Positions 45,671 through 58,152 are shown, counted from the stretch's first letter. The stretch: 64,000 nt of DNA from Bacteroidetes bacterium HGW-Bacteroidetes-4 (GCA_002840905.1 PHDD01000032.1:1-64000), one strand, 5' to 3'. Notes: generated by a model not told the origin, from the letters alone. Translations and numbers: made by a program.

Positions 45671-45776
45671 GGAAATTTGTTCAATATTATTTAGATAGAA
45701 AGAATATTATCAGCGAAATATTCGAATTGAGAGTTTATATGCTAAGCAAATTTGGTTTGGAAAGAGAAAAAAGCAA

Positions 45777-48161
45777 ATGGAACTATTATCATCGATACAA
45801 AAACTGAAGGTGAAAATTAACTTACTTTTTCGTTCGGTTATAAAGAAGCTTAAATTTGTACATTTTATTGGTATGGCTATTTTATCCTTTTTGCTATACC
45901 TGATTCTTCCTTTTTCTCAACCTTTTTTTTCGACCGACTATAGCGTTGTGGTTGCCGACGAAGCAGGCCGTTTTTTACGGGTGTTCCTGAATAAACAGGA
46001 GCAATGGTGTTTTTCACCTCAAATTGAACAGCAGGTACCTGAAAAACTCAAAAAAGCGGTTACCCTTTTTGAAGACGAATACTATTACCGCCATCCGGGC
46101 GTAAATCCGGTTTCTGTTATTCGGGCACTTAAACAAAACCTAAACGAAGGAAAAATAGTAAGCGGAGCCAGCACCCTGACGATGCAGGTGGCACGAATCA
46201 GGCAGGGAAATAAACGCACCTATTGGAATAAACTTAAAGAGCTGGCCGAGGCGTTTAAACTCGAAGTTCATTTTACCAAAGACGAGCTGCTGAAGCTTTA
46301 CCTCGATCACGCTCCTTATGGGGCAAATATTCAGGGATATCAGGCGGCCAGCTACCGTTACTTTGGGAAAAATCCTTCGGAACTGAGCTGGGCCGAAGCC
46401 GCTACCTTAGCCGTGTTACCCAATGCTCCGGGTCTTATTTTCCCGTCGAAAAAGAACCATTTGTTAAAGGAAAAACGCGACCGTTTGTTACTAAAGCTGC
46501 ATCAGTCGGGTGCAATGGATAAAACAAGCTATGAACTGGCAGCACTGGAGCCGGTTCCCAATTCAATCTATATATTTGGAATGGCGGCTGCGCACTTTGC
46601 ACAGTTTGTTAAAAGCAAACATACTGATGAAACCTACATTCGAACCACACTAAATTTCGATTTGCAGCACAGGGTGGAATCGTTGATAAGCTGGCAGGCA
46701 ATACGCTTGCGCAATCAGGGAATAAAAAATGTGGCCCTACTGGTGGCCGAGACTCAAAGCGGAAAAATTAAAGCTTACGCAGGTTCACAGGATTTTTTCG
46801 ATTTTGAATTCCAGGGCCAGGTTAATGGCGTACTTGCGCCCCGTTCGTCGGGCTCGGTGCTCAAACCATTTTTATATGCCCTGGCTATCGATGGGGGATT
46901 AATTATGCCGCAAACCCTTGTAAAAGATGTACCCACATATTTCAACGCCTTTTCGCCCCACAACGCCGACGAAAAGTTTTACGGTATGGTTACTGCTCAG
47001 GAAGCACTGGTGCGTTCGCTTAATGTACCGGCCGTTCGTTTGCTCAATGCCTTTGGGGTTTACCAATTCTATACTTTTTTAAAACAGGCCGGTGTTACTA
47101 CGCTTTTTCGCGAAGCCGACAATTATGGATTACCGCTGATAATTGGCGGGGCCGAAGTTAACTTGTTCGAAATGGCACTGCTTTATCGCGGACTGGCCAA
47201 TTATGGAACCTTTTCTCCTTTAATCTATCAGGACAAAGATAGCTCGCTCCAAAGAGGGGAAACAAAATCCCTGATAAGTCCAGCAGCCAGTTACCTTACT
47301 TTACAGATGCTCAACGAATTAAAACGTCCCGGTTTGGAATACCACTGGCAGAAATTTCAGCATCAGCGTCAGCTGGCATGGAAAACCGGTACCAGTTACG
47401 GGCATAAAGATGCCTGGGCCATTGGTGTTTCACCGGAATGGACTATTGCCGTATGGGTAGGCAATTTCGACGGTGAAGGTAATGCCCAACTGGCCGGAAC
47501 CACCAGTGCCGGACCACTTTTGTTCGATGTGTTTAATGCCTTACCGCATAACCCCGATACTTACGGTTTTAATAATCCTTTAGATGATATTAAAACATTG
47601 GTTTTGTGCCGCGAAACCGGATACCTGGCCGGTCAGCATTGCATTCATACCGATACCGTTGAAGCACCTATTTACATGGAACCCTTGCGTTTGTGTCCTT
47701 ACCATCATACCATTCAGGTAAATGCTGATGAAACCATGGCGGTTTGTTCACATTGCTGGAAACCCGGCCATCATGCAAAAAAAGTACTTTCGTTTCCGCC
47801 CGATGTTGTTCATCAATTGCGACTGAGGGGGCAAGTAAGCGAAAAGATACCTTCCCACAACCCCGAATGTGGAAAACAAACAGCCGAAAACCCCATGCAA
47901 TTTATTTATCCCAAAGATTCTTCGTACCTGTGGCTTCCGCGTGATTTTGACGGTGCATACCAGAAACTGGTTTGCCGTTTGGCCCATACCCATCCCGAAA
48001 AGCAAGTGTTTTGGTATTTAAACGATGTTTATATGGGAACCAGCCGACAAACGCATAATAAAGCCATTGAGTTTTCAACGGGATGGCAAAAACTGAAAGT
48101 AACCGACGATGAAGGTAATTCACATACAGCCACTTTTTTTGTTGAAAGTAAAAAGGAGTGA
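45777..48161 (+). CDS. pbpC: Penicillin-binding protein 1C
   Basis: A 794-residue bifunctional peptidoglycan synthase. A membrane anchor spans ~27-48. The glycosyltransferase (GT51) domain has its catalytic Glu in FEDEYYYRHPGVNP (E99) and SGASTLTMQVARI. The transpeptidase domain has SVLK (S360, K363), SLNVPAV and KTGTSYG (K536). The C-terminal ~90 residues are the BiPBP_C domain of PBP1C, and a Cys/His-rich stretch (LCPYHH ... CSHCWKPGHH) precedes it. It is the standard partner of alpha-2-macroglobulin, from which it is now separated by a transposase relic. Confidence 0.94.
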   Translation: MELLSSIQKLKVKINLLFRSVIKKLKFVHFIGMAILSFLLYLILPFSQPFFSTDYSVVVADEAGRFLRVFLNKQEQWCFSPQIEQQVPEKLKKAVTLFEDEYYYRHPGVNPVSVIRALKQNLNEGKIVSGASTLTMQVARIRQGNKRTYWNKLKELAEAFKLEVHFTKDELLKLYLDHAPYGANIQGYQAASYRYFGKNPSELSWAEAATLAVLPNAPGLIFPSKKNHLLKEKRDRLLLKLHQSGAMDKTSYELAALEPVPNSIYIFGMAAAHFAQFVKSKHTDETYIRTTLNFDLQHRVESLISWQAIRLRNQGIKNVALLVAETQSGKIKAYAGSQDFFDFEFQGQVNGVLAPRSSGSVLKPFLYALAIDGGLIMPQTLVKDVPTYFNAFSPHNADEKFYGMVTAQEALVRSLNVPAVRLLNAFGVYQFYTFLKQAGVTTLFREADNYGLPLIIGGAEVNLFEMALLYRGLANYGTFSPLIYQDKDSSLQRGETKSLISPAASYLTLQMLNELKRPGLEYHWQKFQHQRQLAWKTGTSYGHKDAWAIGVSPEWTIAVWVGNFDGEGNAQLAGTTSAGPLLFDVFNALPHNPDTYGFNNPLDDIKTLVLCRETGYLAGQHCIHTDTVEAPIYMEPLRLCPYHHTIQVNADETMAVCSHCWKPGHHAKKVLSFPPDVVHQLRLRGQVSEKIPSHNPECGKQTAENPMQFIYPKDSSYLWLPRDFDGAYQKLVCRLAHTHPEKQVFWYLNDVYMGTSRQTHNKAIEFSTGWQKLKVTDDEGNSHTATFFVESKKE

Positions 48162-48291
48162 ATCGTACATCGGCTAAAAGTATGGGAAGTTATTTGCATT
48201 TATTTTAGTTGCAATCATTGAATTTGAGGTAGTTATCGGGAAGCGTAATTGTTGTATTTTGAACGGGCAACCCACAAATAAGCAGGAAAGA

Positions 48292-48322
48292 TTGCAAAAG
48301 ACGTATCGACTTTTTATATTTG
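48292..48322 (+). promoter_or_regulatory. Promoter of the toxin-antitoxin pair
   Basis: TTG (48292-48294), a 20-bp spacer and TATATTTG (48315-48322) match the Bacteroidota -33/-7 consensus closely, 22 bp before the antitoxin start codon at 48344. Confidence 0.6.
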
Positions 48323-48343
48323 TACGTAATTAATGTTTAAGTT

Positions 48344-48595
48344 ATGAATACAAAGCTAACCTTGAAACTGGATGGTCATGTTATCGATAGAGCTAAGAAA
48401 TATGCCCGTAGTCATCGGATTAGTCTCTCAAGAATGATTGAAACCTATCTCGATAGCGTTACAAAACCTTACCCTAAAACTGAGAAGCCATTGATTACCC
48501 CTTTAGTTGAGAGTTTGAGCGGTGTGATGGATTTACCGGCTGATTTTGATTATAAAAAGGAATACCGTGATTTTTTGGAGGAAAAATACAAATGA
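48344..48595 (+). CDS. DUF6364 family antitoxin
   Basis: An 83-residue protein. The N-terminal ~40 residues (TKLTLKLDGHVIDRAKKYARSH, SLSRMIETYLDSV) have the ribbon-helix-helix pattern of DUF6364 proteins, which act as DNA-binding antitoxins beside PIN-domain toxins. The C-terminal part (PADFDYKKEYRDFLEEKYK) fits a toxin-neutralising tail. It probably represses its own promoter. The toxin gene follows, but with a 92-bp gap instead of the overlap usual for this pair. Confidence 0.78.
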   Translation: MNTKLTLKLDGHVIDRAKKYARSHRISLSRMIETYLDSVTKPYPKTEKPLITPLVESLSGVMDLPADFDYKKEYRDFLEEKYK

Positions 48596-48651
48596 AACAA
48601 TTCCGGGGTATTTTAATTATTTCAGAATCCTACTTTCCATGATAGAACTGA

Positions 48652-48681
48652 TTGCCAAATCGAAGCATAATTGTATTTTTT
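48652..48681 (+). promoter_or_regulatory. Possible separate promoter for the PIN toxin
   Basis: TTG (48652-48654), exactly 19 bp, then TATTTTTT (48674-48681). Transcription would begin close to the toxin's ATG at 48688, giving an mRNA with little or no leader. Confidence 0.3.
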
Positions 48682-48687
48682 AATTTG

Positions 48688-49101
48688 ATGAAAAAAGTAT
48701 TCGTTGATACAAATATTGTGATTGATTTATTGTCAAAGCGAGAACCGTTTTTTGAAGAAGCAGCAATGTTGTTTTCTATGGCCGATAAAAAACGAATTGA
48801 ATTATCAGTTTCATCTTTAACAATAGCTAATACAAGCTATGCTTTACAAAGGCAATTGGACTCAAATAAGGCTAAATCGGTGCTTAGGAAATTGAGATTA
48901 ATAGTTAAGGTTTTGCCCCTGGACGATAAAATTATTGGATTGGCATTGAATGATGAGACTTTTTTGGATTTTGAAGATGGACTACAGAACTTTATCGCAA
49001 TAGAAAACGATCAGGATTTAATTATTACCCGGAATCTAAAAGATTTTAAGCAGTCAAAACTACCGGTTATGACAGCCAGGCAATTTATTGATTCGTTATA
49101 A
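48688..49101 (+). CDS. PIN domain toxin
   Basis: A 137-residue ribonuclease of the PIN family. The start at 48688 gives KKVFVDTNIVIDLLSKREPF, where the first catalytic Asp is in VDTN; the longer frame from 48652 adds unrelated residues. Further acidic residues are in FLDFEDGLQ and ITRNLKDF (the closing N/D motif of PIN domains). It is expected to cleave RNA when not bound by the DUF6364 antitoxin just upstream. Confidence 0.82.
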   Translation: MKKVFVDTNIVIDLLSKREPFFEEAAMLFSMADKKRIELSVSSLTIANTSYALQRQLDSNKAKSVLRKLRLIVKVLPLDDKIIGLALNDETFLDFEDGLQNFIAIENDQDLIITRNLKDFKQSKLPVMTARQFIDSL

Positions 49102-49152
49102 AAAACCAATTGGCAGCTTCTTAAATTAGTTCAATACATGAACCCTTAGCCT

Positions 49153-50328
49153 ATGAAATACACACTATTTATTGTTGCTCATTTTGTTTTCTCTCTGCTT
49201 GGTTTAGCTCAGACCAATTCTTCGAATCTTGTAAAAGTAGGAGCTCAGCAAGCGGCATTGTATTTTCCTTTATTGGAACAAAAAAATATTGCGGTGATAG
49301 CCAATCAAACATCGCTGATTGGTGAGGAGCATTTGGTTGATTCTTTACTAACACTGGGAATACCCGTTAAAAAAGTTTTCTCACCTGAACATGGTTTTCG
49401 CGGTATAGCCGATGCGGGCGAACTGATTGGCAATACCCTCGATGTGCAAACCGGCTTGCCAATAATCTCGTTGTACGGAAATCATAAAAAGCCTACCAAG
49501 GCTGATTTGTCGGGGATTGACCTGGTAGTTTTTGATATTCAGGATGTGGGCGTACGTTTCTACACCTACATTTCCACCTTGCATTATGTAATGGAGGCTT
49601 GCGCCGAAAACCAAATTTCTCTGTTGGTTTTGGATCGTCCCAATCCCAATGGCTTTTATATAGACGGACCGGTTTTGGATACTGCTTTGCGCTCGTTTGT
49701 GGGAATGCATCCGGTTCCATTGGTTCATGGGATGACTCTTGGTGAATATGCTTTAATGATAAATGGCGAAGGATGGCTTAAAAATGCGCTTAAATGTCAT
49801 TTGCAGGTAATTCCCTGTAAAAACTATACGCATAAAATTCGTTACGAATTGCCGGTAAAACCATCGCCCAATTTACCCAATAAGCAGGCCGTTTGTTTGT
49901 ATCCGTCGCTGGCCTTATTCGAAGGCACAGTAGTGAGTGTGGGGCGGGGAACCGATTTTCCTTTTCAGGTTTATGGGCATCCGGCATTGAAAGGTACTTT
50001 TGAGTTTACCCCACAAAGCACTGCCGGAGCTAAAAAGCCCAAACTCGAGAATGAACTTTGTCGGGGCAAGGATTTAAGACAAACCGACTGCGAAAAAACG
50101 TTAAACGGATCGGCATTTACCTTAGCCTACTTAATTGAAGCTTATGGTGAACTGCAAAACCAGACTGCTTTTTTCAATTCTTTTTTTGCCAAACTGGCCG
50201 GAACGCATGAGCTGCAAAAGCAAATTGAAAACGGTTGGTACGAAGCCGAAATCCGCCAAAGTTGGGAACCCGCCTTAAGCCAGTTCCGAACCATCCGTTC
50301 ACGCTATTTGCTTTATGAGGATTTTTAA
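49153..50328 (+). CDS. namZ: DUF1343 exo-beta-N-acetylmuramidase (NamZ, GH171)
   Basis: A 391-residue secreted enzyme with a signal peptide cleaved after LLGLAQ. Family marks are VGAQQ, IAVIANQTS, KVFSPEHGFRG, LVVFDIQDVGVRFYTYISTLHYVMEA, VLDRPNPN and the later FEGTVVSVGRGTDFPFQVYG. DUF1343 proteins are the exo-N-acetylmuramidases NamZ of Tannerella and Bacillus, which release N-acetylmuramic acid from cell-wall fragments. The gene stands alone, after the toxin-antitoxin pair. Confidence 0.9.
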   Translation: MKYTLFIVAHFVFSLLGLAQTNSSNLVKVGAQQAALYFPLLEQKNIAVIANQTSLIGEEHLVDSLLTLGIPVKKVFSPEHGFRGIADAGELIGNTLDVQTGLPIISLYGNHKKPTKADLSGIDLVVFDIQDVGVRFYTYISTLHYVMEACAENQISLLVLDRPNPNGFYIDGPVLDTALRSFVGMHPVPLVHGMTLGEYALMINGEGWLKNALKCHLQVIPCKNYTHKIRYELPVKPSPNLPNKQAVCLYPSLALFEGTVVSVGRGTDFPFQVYGHPALKGTFEFTPQSTAGAKKPKLENELCRGKDLRQTDCEKTLNGSAFTLAYLIEAYGELQNQTAFFNSFFAKLAGTHELQKQIENGWYEAEIRQSWEPALSQFRTIRSRYLLYEDF

Positions 50329-50497
50329 TTGAATAACCCAGTGAATAAGCCTATTGTTTTTTGAATCAAAGAAAGTGTTTTTACCAAATTCTTTTTTATT
50401 TGGATTTGTGTATCAACCTGATTTATTTTAAAGCACTTTTTGAAATAAACAATAAACTATTCCTTTTAGCGGTTTGTTATAGATTAAAATATCTGAA

Positions 50498-51688
50498 ATG
50501 AAATTACAACAAAGCTATACATACCTAATTGTGGGAGCAAGTGTTGCCGGTTTGTCGGCCATTAAAACAATTCGTGAAAAAAATACCGATGCAAGCATTC
50601 TGTTAATCAGTAATGAAGACCGATTGCCATACAAACGGACAAAAATTAATAAAAGCATGGCTGCAGGTTTTACCAAAGATGAATTCATTTTAAACCCGGC
50701 CAATTGGTACAAAGATCAAAATATTGATTTGGCTTATCAGGAAGTGCTTAAAATTAATACCGACGAGAACGAAGTAGTTTTGGCCGATGGTCAGATTATC
50801 AAGTTTCAAAAGTTACTCTTGGCGTCTGGGGCTTCGCCTGTTTATCCGTCTATTGAAGGAGTTGCTGCCAGCGATTTACTGGATGTGCATTTTGCAAAGA
50901 ATGTGGAACATATTCGTCATACGCTTGCTGATAAAAACGAAGTACTGATTATTGGAGGTAGTGTTGAAGGATTGGAAACCGCCAATCAGTTAATTAAAAT
51001 GGGGAAGCAGGTGGTAGTAATCGATCGATTGAAGGATCCGTTGGGAAAACTGTTCCCCGATTATCTTACCAAAAAAATTTATGCAGCTATGCATCAGGCC
51101 GGAGTGGTTTATTTACCCGGTTTTGTATTAAACAAACTGGTTAAAACCGACGATAAGCGTTACAAAATGGATACGCCGGAATACAAAACCACTTTTGATG
51201 CACTTTTGGTTTGTGCCGGTGTGCGTCCCAATATAAGGTTGGCTGAACATACCGGAATTGCTACCGACAGGGGGATTCTGGTAAATGAGTATATGCAAAC
51301 TTCAGTTTCCAATATTTTTGCTGCCGGCGATGTGGCACAACACCCTGATGGAACGGTCACCGGCTTGTGGCATCCGGCCGAGTATCAGGGTTATTGTGCC
51401 GGTGAAAATATGCTTGCTGTGGGAAGTGCTTATAATCCGGTACCGCTGCGACTGAAAACAACTTTATTTGGCAACTTTTATTTCTCGGCCAATTACCATT
51501 TGTCGCATTCGTACCGGCTCGATGTTTCGGCCGAAGAGCTTAACGGTGTATTCCGAGAGTTTTATGCGCTCGATGCTAAAGTTTTGGGTATGGTAATGAT
51601 GAACGATAAAGAAAGGGTAAAGATTTATCAACAGGCAGTAGCTGAACAATGGCCGCTGGAAAAAGTTAAAGAACAGTTGCCACTTTAA
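50498..51688 (+). CDS. FAD/NAD(P)-dependent oxidoreductase (rubredoxin/nitrite reductase-like)
   Basis: A 396-residue flavoprotein with two dinucleotide folds: YLIVGASVAGLSAIKTI for FAD, VLIIGGSVEGLETANQLI for NAD(P)H, and NIFAAGDVAQHPDG for the closing FAD motif. This is the class of rubredoxin reductase, nitrite-reductase FAD domain and similar NAD(P)H oxidoreductases. The first glycine motif is GASVAG, not GGGxAG. No redox partner lies next to it, so the electron acceptor is open. The convergent sensor kinase ends 9 bp away. Confidence 0.82.
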   Translation: MKLQQSYTYLIVGASVAGLSAIKTIREKNTDASILLISNEDRLPYKRTKINKSMAAGFTKDEFILNPANWYKDQNIDLAYQEVLKINTDENEVVLADGQIIKFQKLLLASGASPVYPSIEGVAASDLLDVHFAKNVEHIRHTLADKNEVLIIGGSVEGLETANQLIKMGKQVVVIDRLKDPLGKLFPDYLTKKIYAAMHQAGVVYLPGFVLNKLVKTDDKRYKMDTPEYKTTFDALLVCAGVRPNIRLAEHTGIATDRGILVNEYMQTSVSNIFAAGDVAQHPDGTVTGLWHPAEYQGYCAGENMLAVGSAYNPVPLRLKTTLFGNFYFSANYHLSHSYRLDVSAEELNGVFREFYALDAKVLGMVMMNDKERVKIYQQAVAEQWPLEKVKEQLPL

Positions 51689-51697
51689 CCATAGCGG

Positions 51698-53893
51698 TTA
51701 ATTTTCATTTTTTATCCGGTACGGAAGCGTAAAATTAAATGTAGAACCTTTCCCTGGTTCTGACGAAACCCAAATTGTTCCACCAAGTAAATCAACCAAT
51801 CCTTTCGATATGGAAAGTCCCAGTCCGGTACCTCCGTATTTATAACTTATTGAAAGGTCGGCCTGGCGGAAGCGTTCAAATATTTTTTCAATATGTTCAG
51901 CATCAATCCCAATGCCGCTATCTTCAATAAAAAATTCGAGAACCGGTTTATTATCAACGTCTTTTAACAGATAACCAAAAGAAATATAACCCTTATGGGT
52001 AAATTTGAGTGCGTTCGATAAAAAGTTGGTAAGAATCTGGGTTACTTTGGTTTTGTCGGTATAAATTTCTGATTGCTCATTGCTTAGCTGTGTGTGTGCG
52101 TCAAGTGCAACACCTTTTATTTCAGCTTGAGGTTTAAAAATGGCATGTAAATCGTTAAGTATTTCGTTTATATTCACTTTTTCGATAGTAAGGGTTTCCT
52201 GTTTGGTCTCGAGCGAAGCAATCGAAAGTACGTCATTTATAATTGATACCAATTGGGCACTGCTATTTTCAATAATGGAACCAAAATTTGCGCGTTCTTC
52301 GTCGGTAATGTCGCTCCGGCTGAGCAACTGGGTAAAACCGGCTATGGCATTTAATGGCGTACGGATTTCGTGATTCATGTTTTGCAAAAAAGCAGTTTTT
52401 AGCCGGTCGTTTTCTTCGGCTTTGGCAATGGCTTTCTGCAGTTCAATATTTATCTGTTTATACTCTTCATTTTGGGTTTCAATTTCTTCGTTTTTTTCTT
52501 TCAGTAAATATTCCTGGTGCTTGCGTTCGGTAATGTCGATAATGGTATTGATAAAGTAAAGAGGATTGCCATATTCGTCGTTTTGCAGTGTAGTTCGTAC
52601 CTCGGTAAGCACCGTTTTTCCGTTTTTGTGCAGGTAACGTTTTTCAAATTCACGGGTGCTGTATTCGCCTTGCAACATTGAATCGATAACCTGGCGGCTT
52701 AGTTCCACGTCAACCGGATGGGTAATCTCCTGCCAGTTGACAAACTTAAAATCATCATCGGAATAACCCAGCATTTCTTTAAAAGCCTTATTGGTTTTTA
52801 TCCTGTCATCCAAAAAGGTTATGGTATTGCCTACGGCTGAATTTTCGAACAAGTTTCGAAACCGTTCTTCGCTCTGGCGCAGGGTTTTTTCGGCCTGACG
52901 GCGTTTGGCGGCTTCGCGTAGTAAATTACGAACTTTGGCCAGCGAATAAAAGTAAAAAAGGATGGCTCCTAAAAGCAGCGAGAATACAATGATGAGCCGG
53001 TTGCGCAAGCGGTATAATTCCGTATAAATGTCTTTTTCCTGATACGAAATCAGGATGGTCCAGTAGGTGTTTTCGAGTGGGGTTCGATAAAAAGAGATGT
53101 ATTTTTCTAAAAACAAATTCCTGTTTTTAGATGAGTTTTCTTCATGAACGCTTATTACCGTACCGCTTTTATTGTTTCTTATTTCCTCTAATAAATTAAG
53201 TGTGGCTGGATTCTCATTGCTGATGTGAAAAATGTTTTGCCCAATGTGTCCTTCAATGGGGCAGTATATTTCTATGCCGTTTTCGCTCAGTAGCCAAACG
53301 TTTCCGGTTCCGCGTATTTCTATATTGGCCAGGTATTGCTTGCCCAGGGCATCAATGGGAATAAGCATGGCCAGGCTGCCTACATAAGTATCTTTTTTAA
53401 AAATGGGAATATGCATGGCAATGGCATAATACCCCTGTACGGCTTTAAAAACATCACTGATTACCGGTTTGTGGTTTTCAAGAATATGACTGACATGCTT
53501 TTGGTAGGCAATGTTAGTTCCAATTACCGATGAATCGATGGGGTAAGTGTGAACGATGTTTCCTACCGAGTCGACACGAGTTAGACCAGCTATAATGGAA
53601 CGATGGTTTTCAAAAAAAAGTTGCATCATTTTTTTTCCCATATCGTCAAAATCAATGATCGATTCCACCTGGGTTAAGAAAGTCAGGTTTGCTTCCGTCT
53701 CGTTAAAAAAGCCGCTAATGGCCTGTGATGCGGTTCGGGCAAGAACCAATTGTTCGTTGTTGAATTCCTTAATGGTACGGTCTTTAATATCTTCGTAAAC
53801 AAGAAAAAAAGCAGCAAAAAATACCAGTAACACTATGGGAATAAGCAGGTACTGATCGAGTAGTAAAAATTTAGTTTTCTTTATTTGCTGCAT
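51698..53893 (-). CDS. Sensor histidine kinase with periplasmic Cache-like and PAS domains
   Basis: A 731-residue hybrid-free kinase. A transmembrane helix at ~13-32 and another at ~292-312 enclose a dCache-like ligand domain of ~260 residues. A PAS domain with PAC motif follows (~335-460, SEERFRNLFENSAVGN ... FINTIIDITERK), then a coiled coil, the H-box NMNHEIRTPLNAIAGFTQLL, and an ATPase domain with LSNALKFTHKGYI and GGTGLGLSISKGL. No receiver domain and no regulator gene lie next to it, so it is an orphan kinase. The ligand is unknown. Confidence 0.92.
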   Translation of the reverse strand: MQQIKKTKFLLLDQYLLIPIVLLVFFAAFFLVYEDIKDRTIKEFNNEQLVLARTASQAISGFFNETEANLTFLTQVESIIDFDDMGKKMMQLFFENHRSIIAGLTRVDSVGNIVHTYPIDSSVIGTNIAYQKHVSHILENHKPVISDVFKAVQGYYAIAMHIPIFKKDTYVGSLAMLIPIDALGKQYLANIEIRGTGNVWLLSENGIEIYCPIEGHIGQNIFHISNENPATLNLLEEIRNNKSGTVISVHEENSSKNRNLFLEKYISFYRTPLENTYWTILISYQEKDIYTELYRLRNRLIIVFSLLLGAILFYFYSLAKVRNLLREAAKRRQAEKTLRQSEERFRNLFENSAVGNTITFLDDRIKTNKAFKEMLGYSDDDFKFVNWQEITHPVDVELSRQVIDSMLQGEYSTREFEKRYLHKNGKTVLTEVRTTLQNDEYGNPLYFINTIIDITERKHQEYLLKEKNEEIETQNEEYKQINIELQKAIAKAEENDRLKTAFLQNMNHEIRTPLNAIAGFTQLLSRSDITDEERANFGSIIENSSAQLVSIINDVLSIASLETKQETLTIEKVNINEILNDLHAIFKPQAEIKGVALDAHTQLSNEQSEIYTDKTKVTQILTNFLSNALKFTHKGYISFGYLLKDVDNKPVLEFFIEDSGIGIDAEHIEKIFERFRQADLSISYKYGGTGLGLSISKGLVDLLGGTIWVSSEPGKGSTFNFTLPYRIKNEN

Positions 53894-54065
53894 AGTTACT
53901 TCTCCAACATAGGTGGTTAAGGTTGTTTTAAAGGTACAGTAATATTTTTAAATTGTTACCTATGCTTTTTTAATTTTGTTATAAAGCATTTAATTAAACA
54001 CTTTTTGTACTTAATATGCTGTAATTTTATTGTGACCGATACTTTATTTATAAACTTACTGGATT

Positions 54066-54818
54066 TTAATTAGATAACTGACTTTTAAAATAGGTGTTTA
54101 AATCGTTCACAATAAGTTCGCTGATTTTTTTAAAATTATACGATGTGGCTTCTACCATGCTGGTTGCATAATCTTGTTGCAATAGGGCCAAATTATTATA
54201 TCGTTTTCGTATTTGTTCGGTATTCTTTTCTGAACCAAAGGTGTTACTGTGAGTAAGCTGTCCGTTCTTTTTTAACTGGTACGATATTTTGAGGCTGGCA
54301 TTTGCCGGACCTGCATAATCACCGTAGGAAAAGCCATAGGCATACAGCGCAAAGTAAAAGAATCCTTTGCTGACATAAGGTCCATCGGCTTTGATTTCAT
54401 CAATGGAGAGTTCCAGCGAATATTCCGATTCTTTTAAAGAGTCCGTCTTAAAATAACCCGAGCGGTTAATTTCGTTGTTCAGTGATGTTTTAAGAAAGAC
54501 TGCCGGGTCTTCTTCCATAATTGAACGACCCTGTATGCAATTGTTGGTAGAATTCCATATATAAACAAATACCAAAGGGATAAACCAGCCCTTTTCCCGT
54601 GTAACCAGAGTCAAATCGTTTAATAGTGCTGGGTCGAAAATTACGGTATCGGTAAATACCGAAACCTCACTTTTTGTTGATGCAATTTCAGAATCCATTA
54701 TATAAGCCAATGAATTGCGTTTTGAATTCATATTGGTTTGAATGTTTTTTGTTGATGTGCAACTGTATGCAATGCTAAGCAGAAGAATAAAAGCAATAAA
54801 ACGACCAGTTGTTTTCAT
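54066..54818 (-). CDS. Lipoprotein of unknown function
   Basis: A 250-residue protein. The start at 54818 gives a lipoprotein signal peptide with lipobox IAYSC; the 14 in-frame codons upstream overlap the previous gene. The mature part (KGWFIPLVFVYIWNSTNNC, then a beta-rich ELSIDEIKADGPYVSKGFFYFALYAYGFSYGDYAGPANASLKI) resembles outer-membrane lipoproteins in general, but I do not recognise the family. It starts 4 bp after the end of the frameshifted gene, so the two are coupled. Confidence 0.7.
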   Translation of the reverse strand: MKTTGRFIAFILLLSIAYSCTSTKNIQTNMNSKRNSLAYIMDSEIASTKSEVSVFTDTVIFDPALLNDLTLVTREKGWFIPLVFVYIWNSTNNCIQGRSIMEEDPAVFLKTSLNNEINRSGYFKTDSLKESEYSLELSIDEIKADGPYVSKGFFYFALYAYGFSYGDYAGPANASLKISYQLKKNGQLTHSNTFGSEKNTEQIRKRYNNLALLQQDYATSMVEATSYNFKKISELIVNDLNTYFKSQLSN

Positions 54819-54822
54819 AGCC

Positions 54823-55372
54823 TTAATGGTATTTGATGAATTTAATTCGGTTGTTAACAATTAATTTATTTTGTTCGTCCGGACTTTTGTCGATTGCTTG
54901 TTGATACGCTTCGAGAACCGGTTTGTAATCGCGTTTGTCCGGGAGTAATTCGTAGAGGCAATCGGCTATCAGCAATAGTTTAAGCGCCTCATACTCTGCT
55001 GTATTTACATCCTGTAAACTAGCCAGGGCACTTTGGTATTGTTTATTGGAAAAGAAATATAAGGCTTTAATTAGTGGATAAATTTCGGATTCCGGATTGA
55101 GATTTTTTATGTATTTTTCAATCCATGGTCCTTTGTTTTTTTTCAATACAAATGAAAATTTAGCCAGCCATTGCGAATCATTGAGATCTGTTGAAAACTG
55201 TTTGAATTTTTTATCCATATGCGGTACAACCACGTAGCGCCTTAATACAACATCTTTATGGTTCGTTGAAGTCATCCTGAGCAATTATCCAAAACGATTC
55301 GTTGGAACCCATCTGAGCCCTGATTTGTAACGACAATGCCAGTAAAAACAGCACACATACTTTTGTTTTCAT
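54823..55372 (-). pseudogene. Secreted hypothetical protein gene broken by a frameshift
   Basis: An ATG at 55372 opens a good signal peptide (MKTKVCVLFLLALSLQIRAQ) and 18 more residues ending DDFNEP, then a TAA at 55258-55256. The remaining 144 codons continue in another frame from KDVVLRRYVVVPHMDKK to a stop at 54823. Removing one T at about 55258 joins them as DDFNEPKDVVLRR, a 182-residue protein. The C-terminal part has helical repeats (YQSALASLQDVNTAEYEALKLLLIADCLYEL, VLEAYQQAIDKSPDEQNK) that look TPR-like. It is either a real lesion, a sequencing error or, less likely, a programmed shift. Function unknown. Confidence 0.75.
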
Positions 55373-55496
55373 TGAATCTGCTTTTTACTTATAAACAACA
55401 GGTTAATTTTATTTTAGCTTTGGTTTTTTTTTTTGATGATTTATTTCGTTCTAAAATACACCTTTTTGTTAATTTATTTTATTCCTGTATTAAATT

Positions 55497-55523
55497 AAAA
55501 AGGATCGCCGCAGCAATCCTTTT
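55497..55523 (-). terminator. Terminator of katG
   Basis: AAAAGGAT (55497-55504) and ATCCTTTT (55516-55523) form an 8-bp stem around a GC-rich 11-nt loop. On the minus strand the stem is followed by T-rich sequence, 56 bp after the katG stop codon, which fits an intrinsic terminator. Confidence 0.6.
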
Positions 55524-55578
55524 TAACTTTGTCTAACCCTTTGTTTTAGTTAGCTTGTTTTACATCAAATAATACGTA

Positions 55579-58152
<2,574 letters not shown>

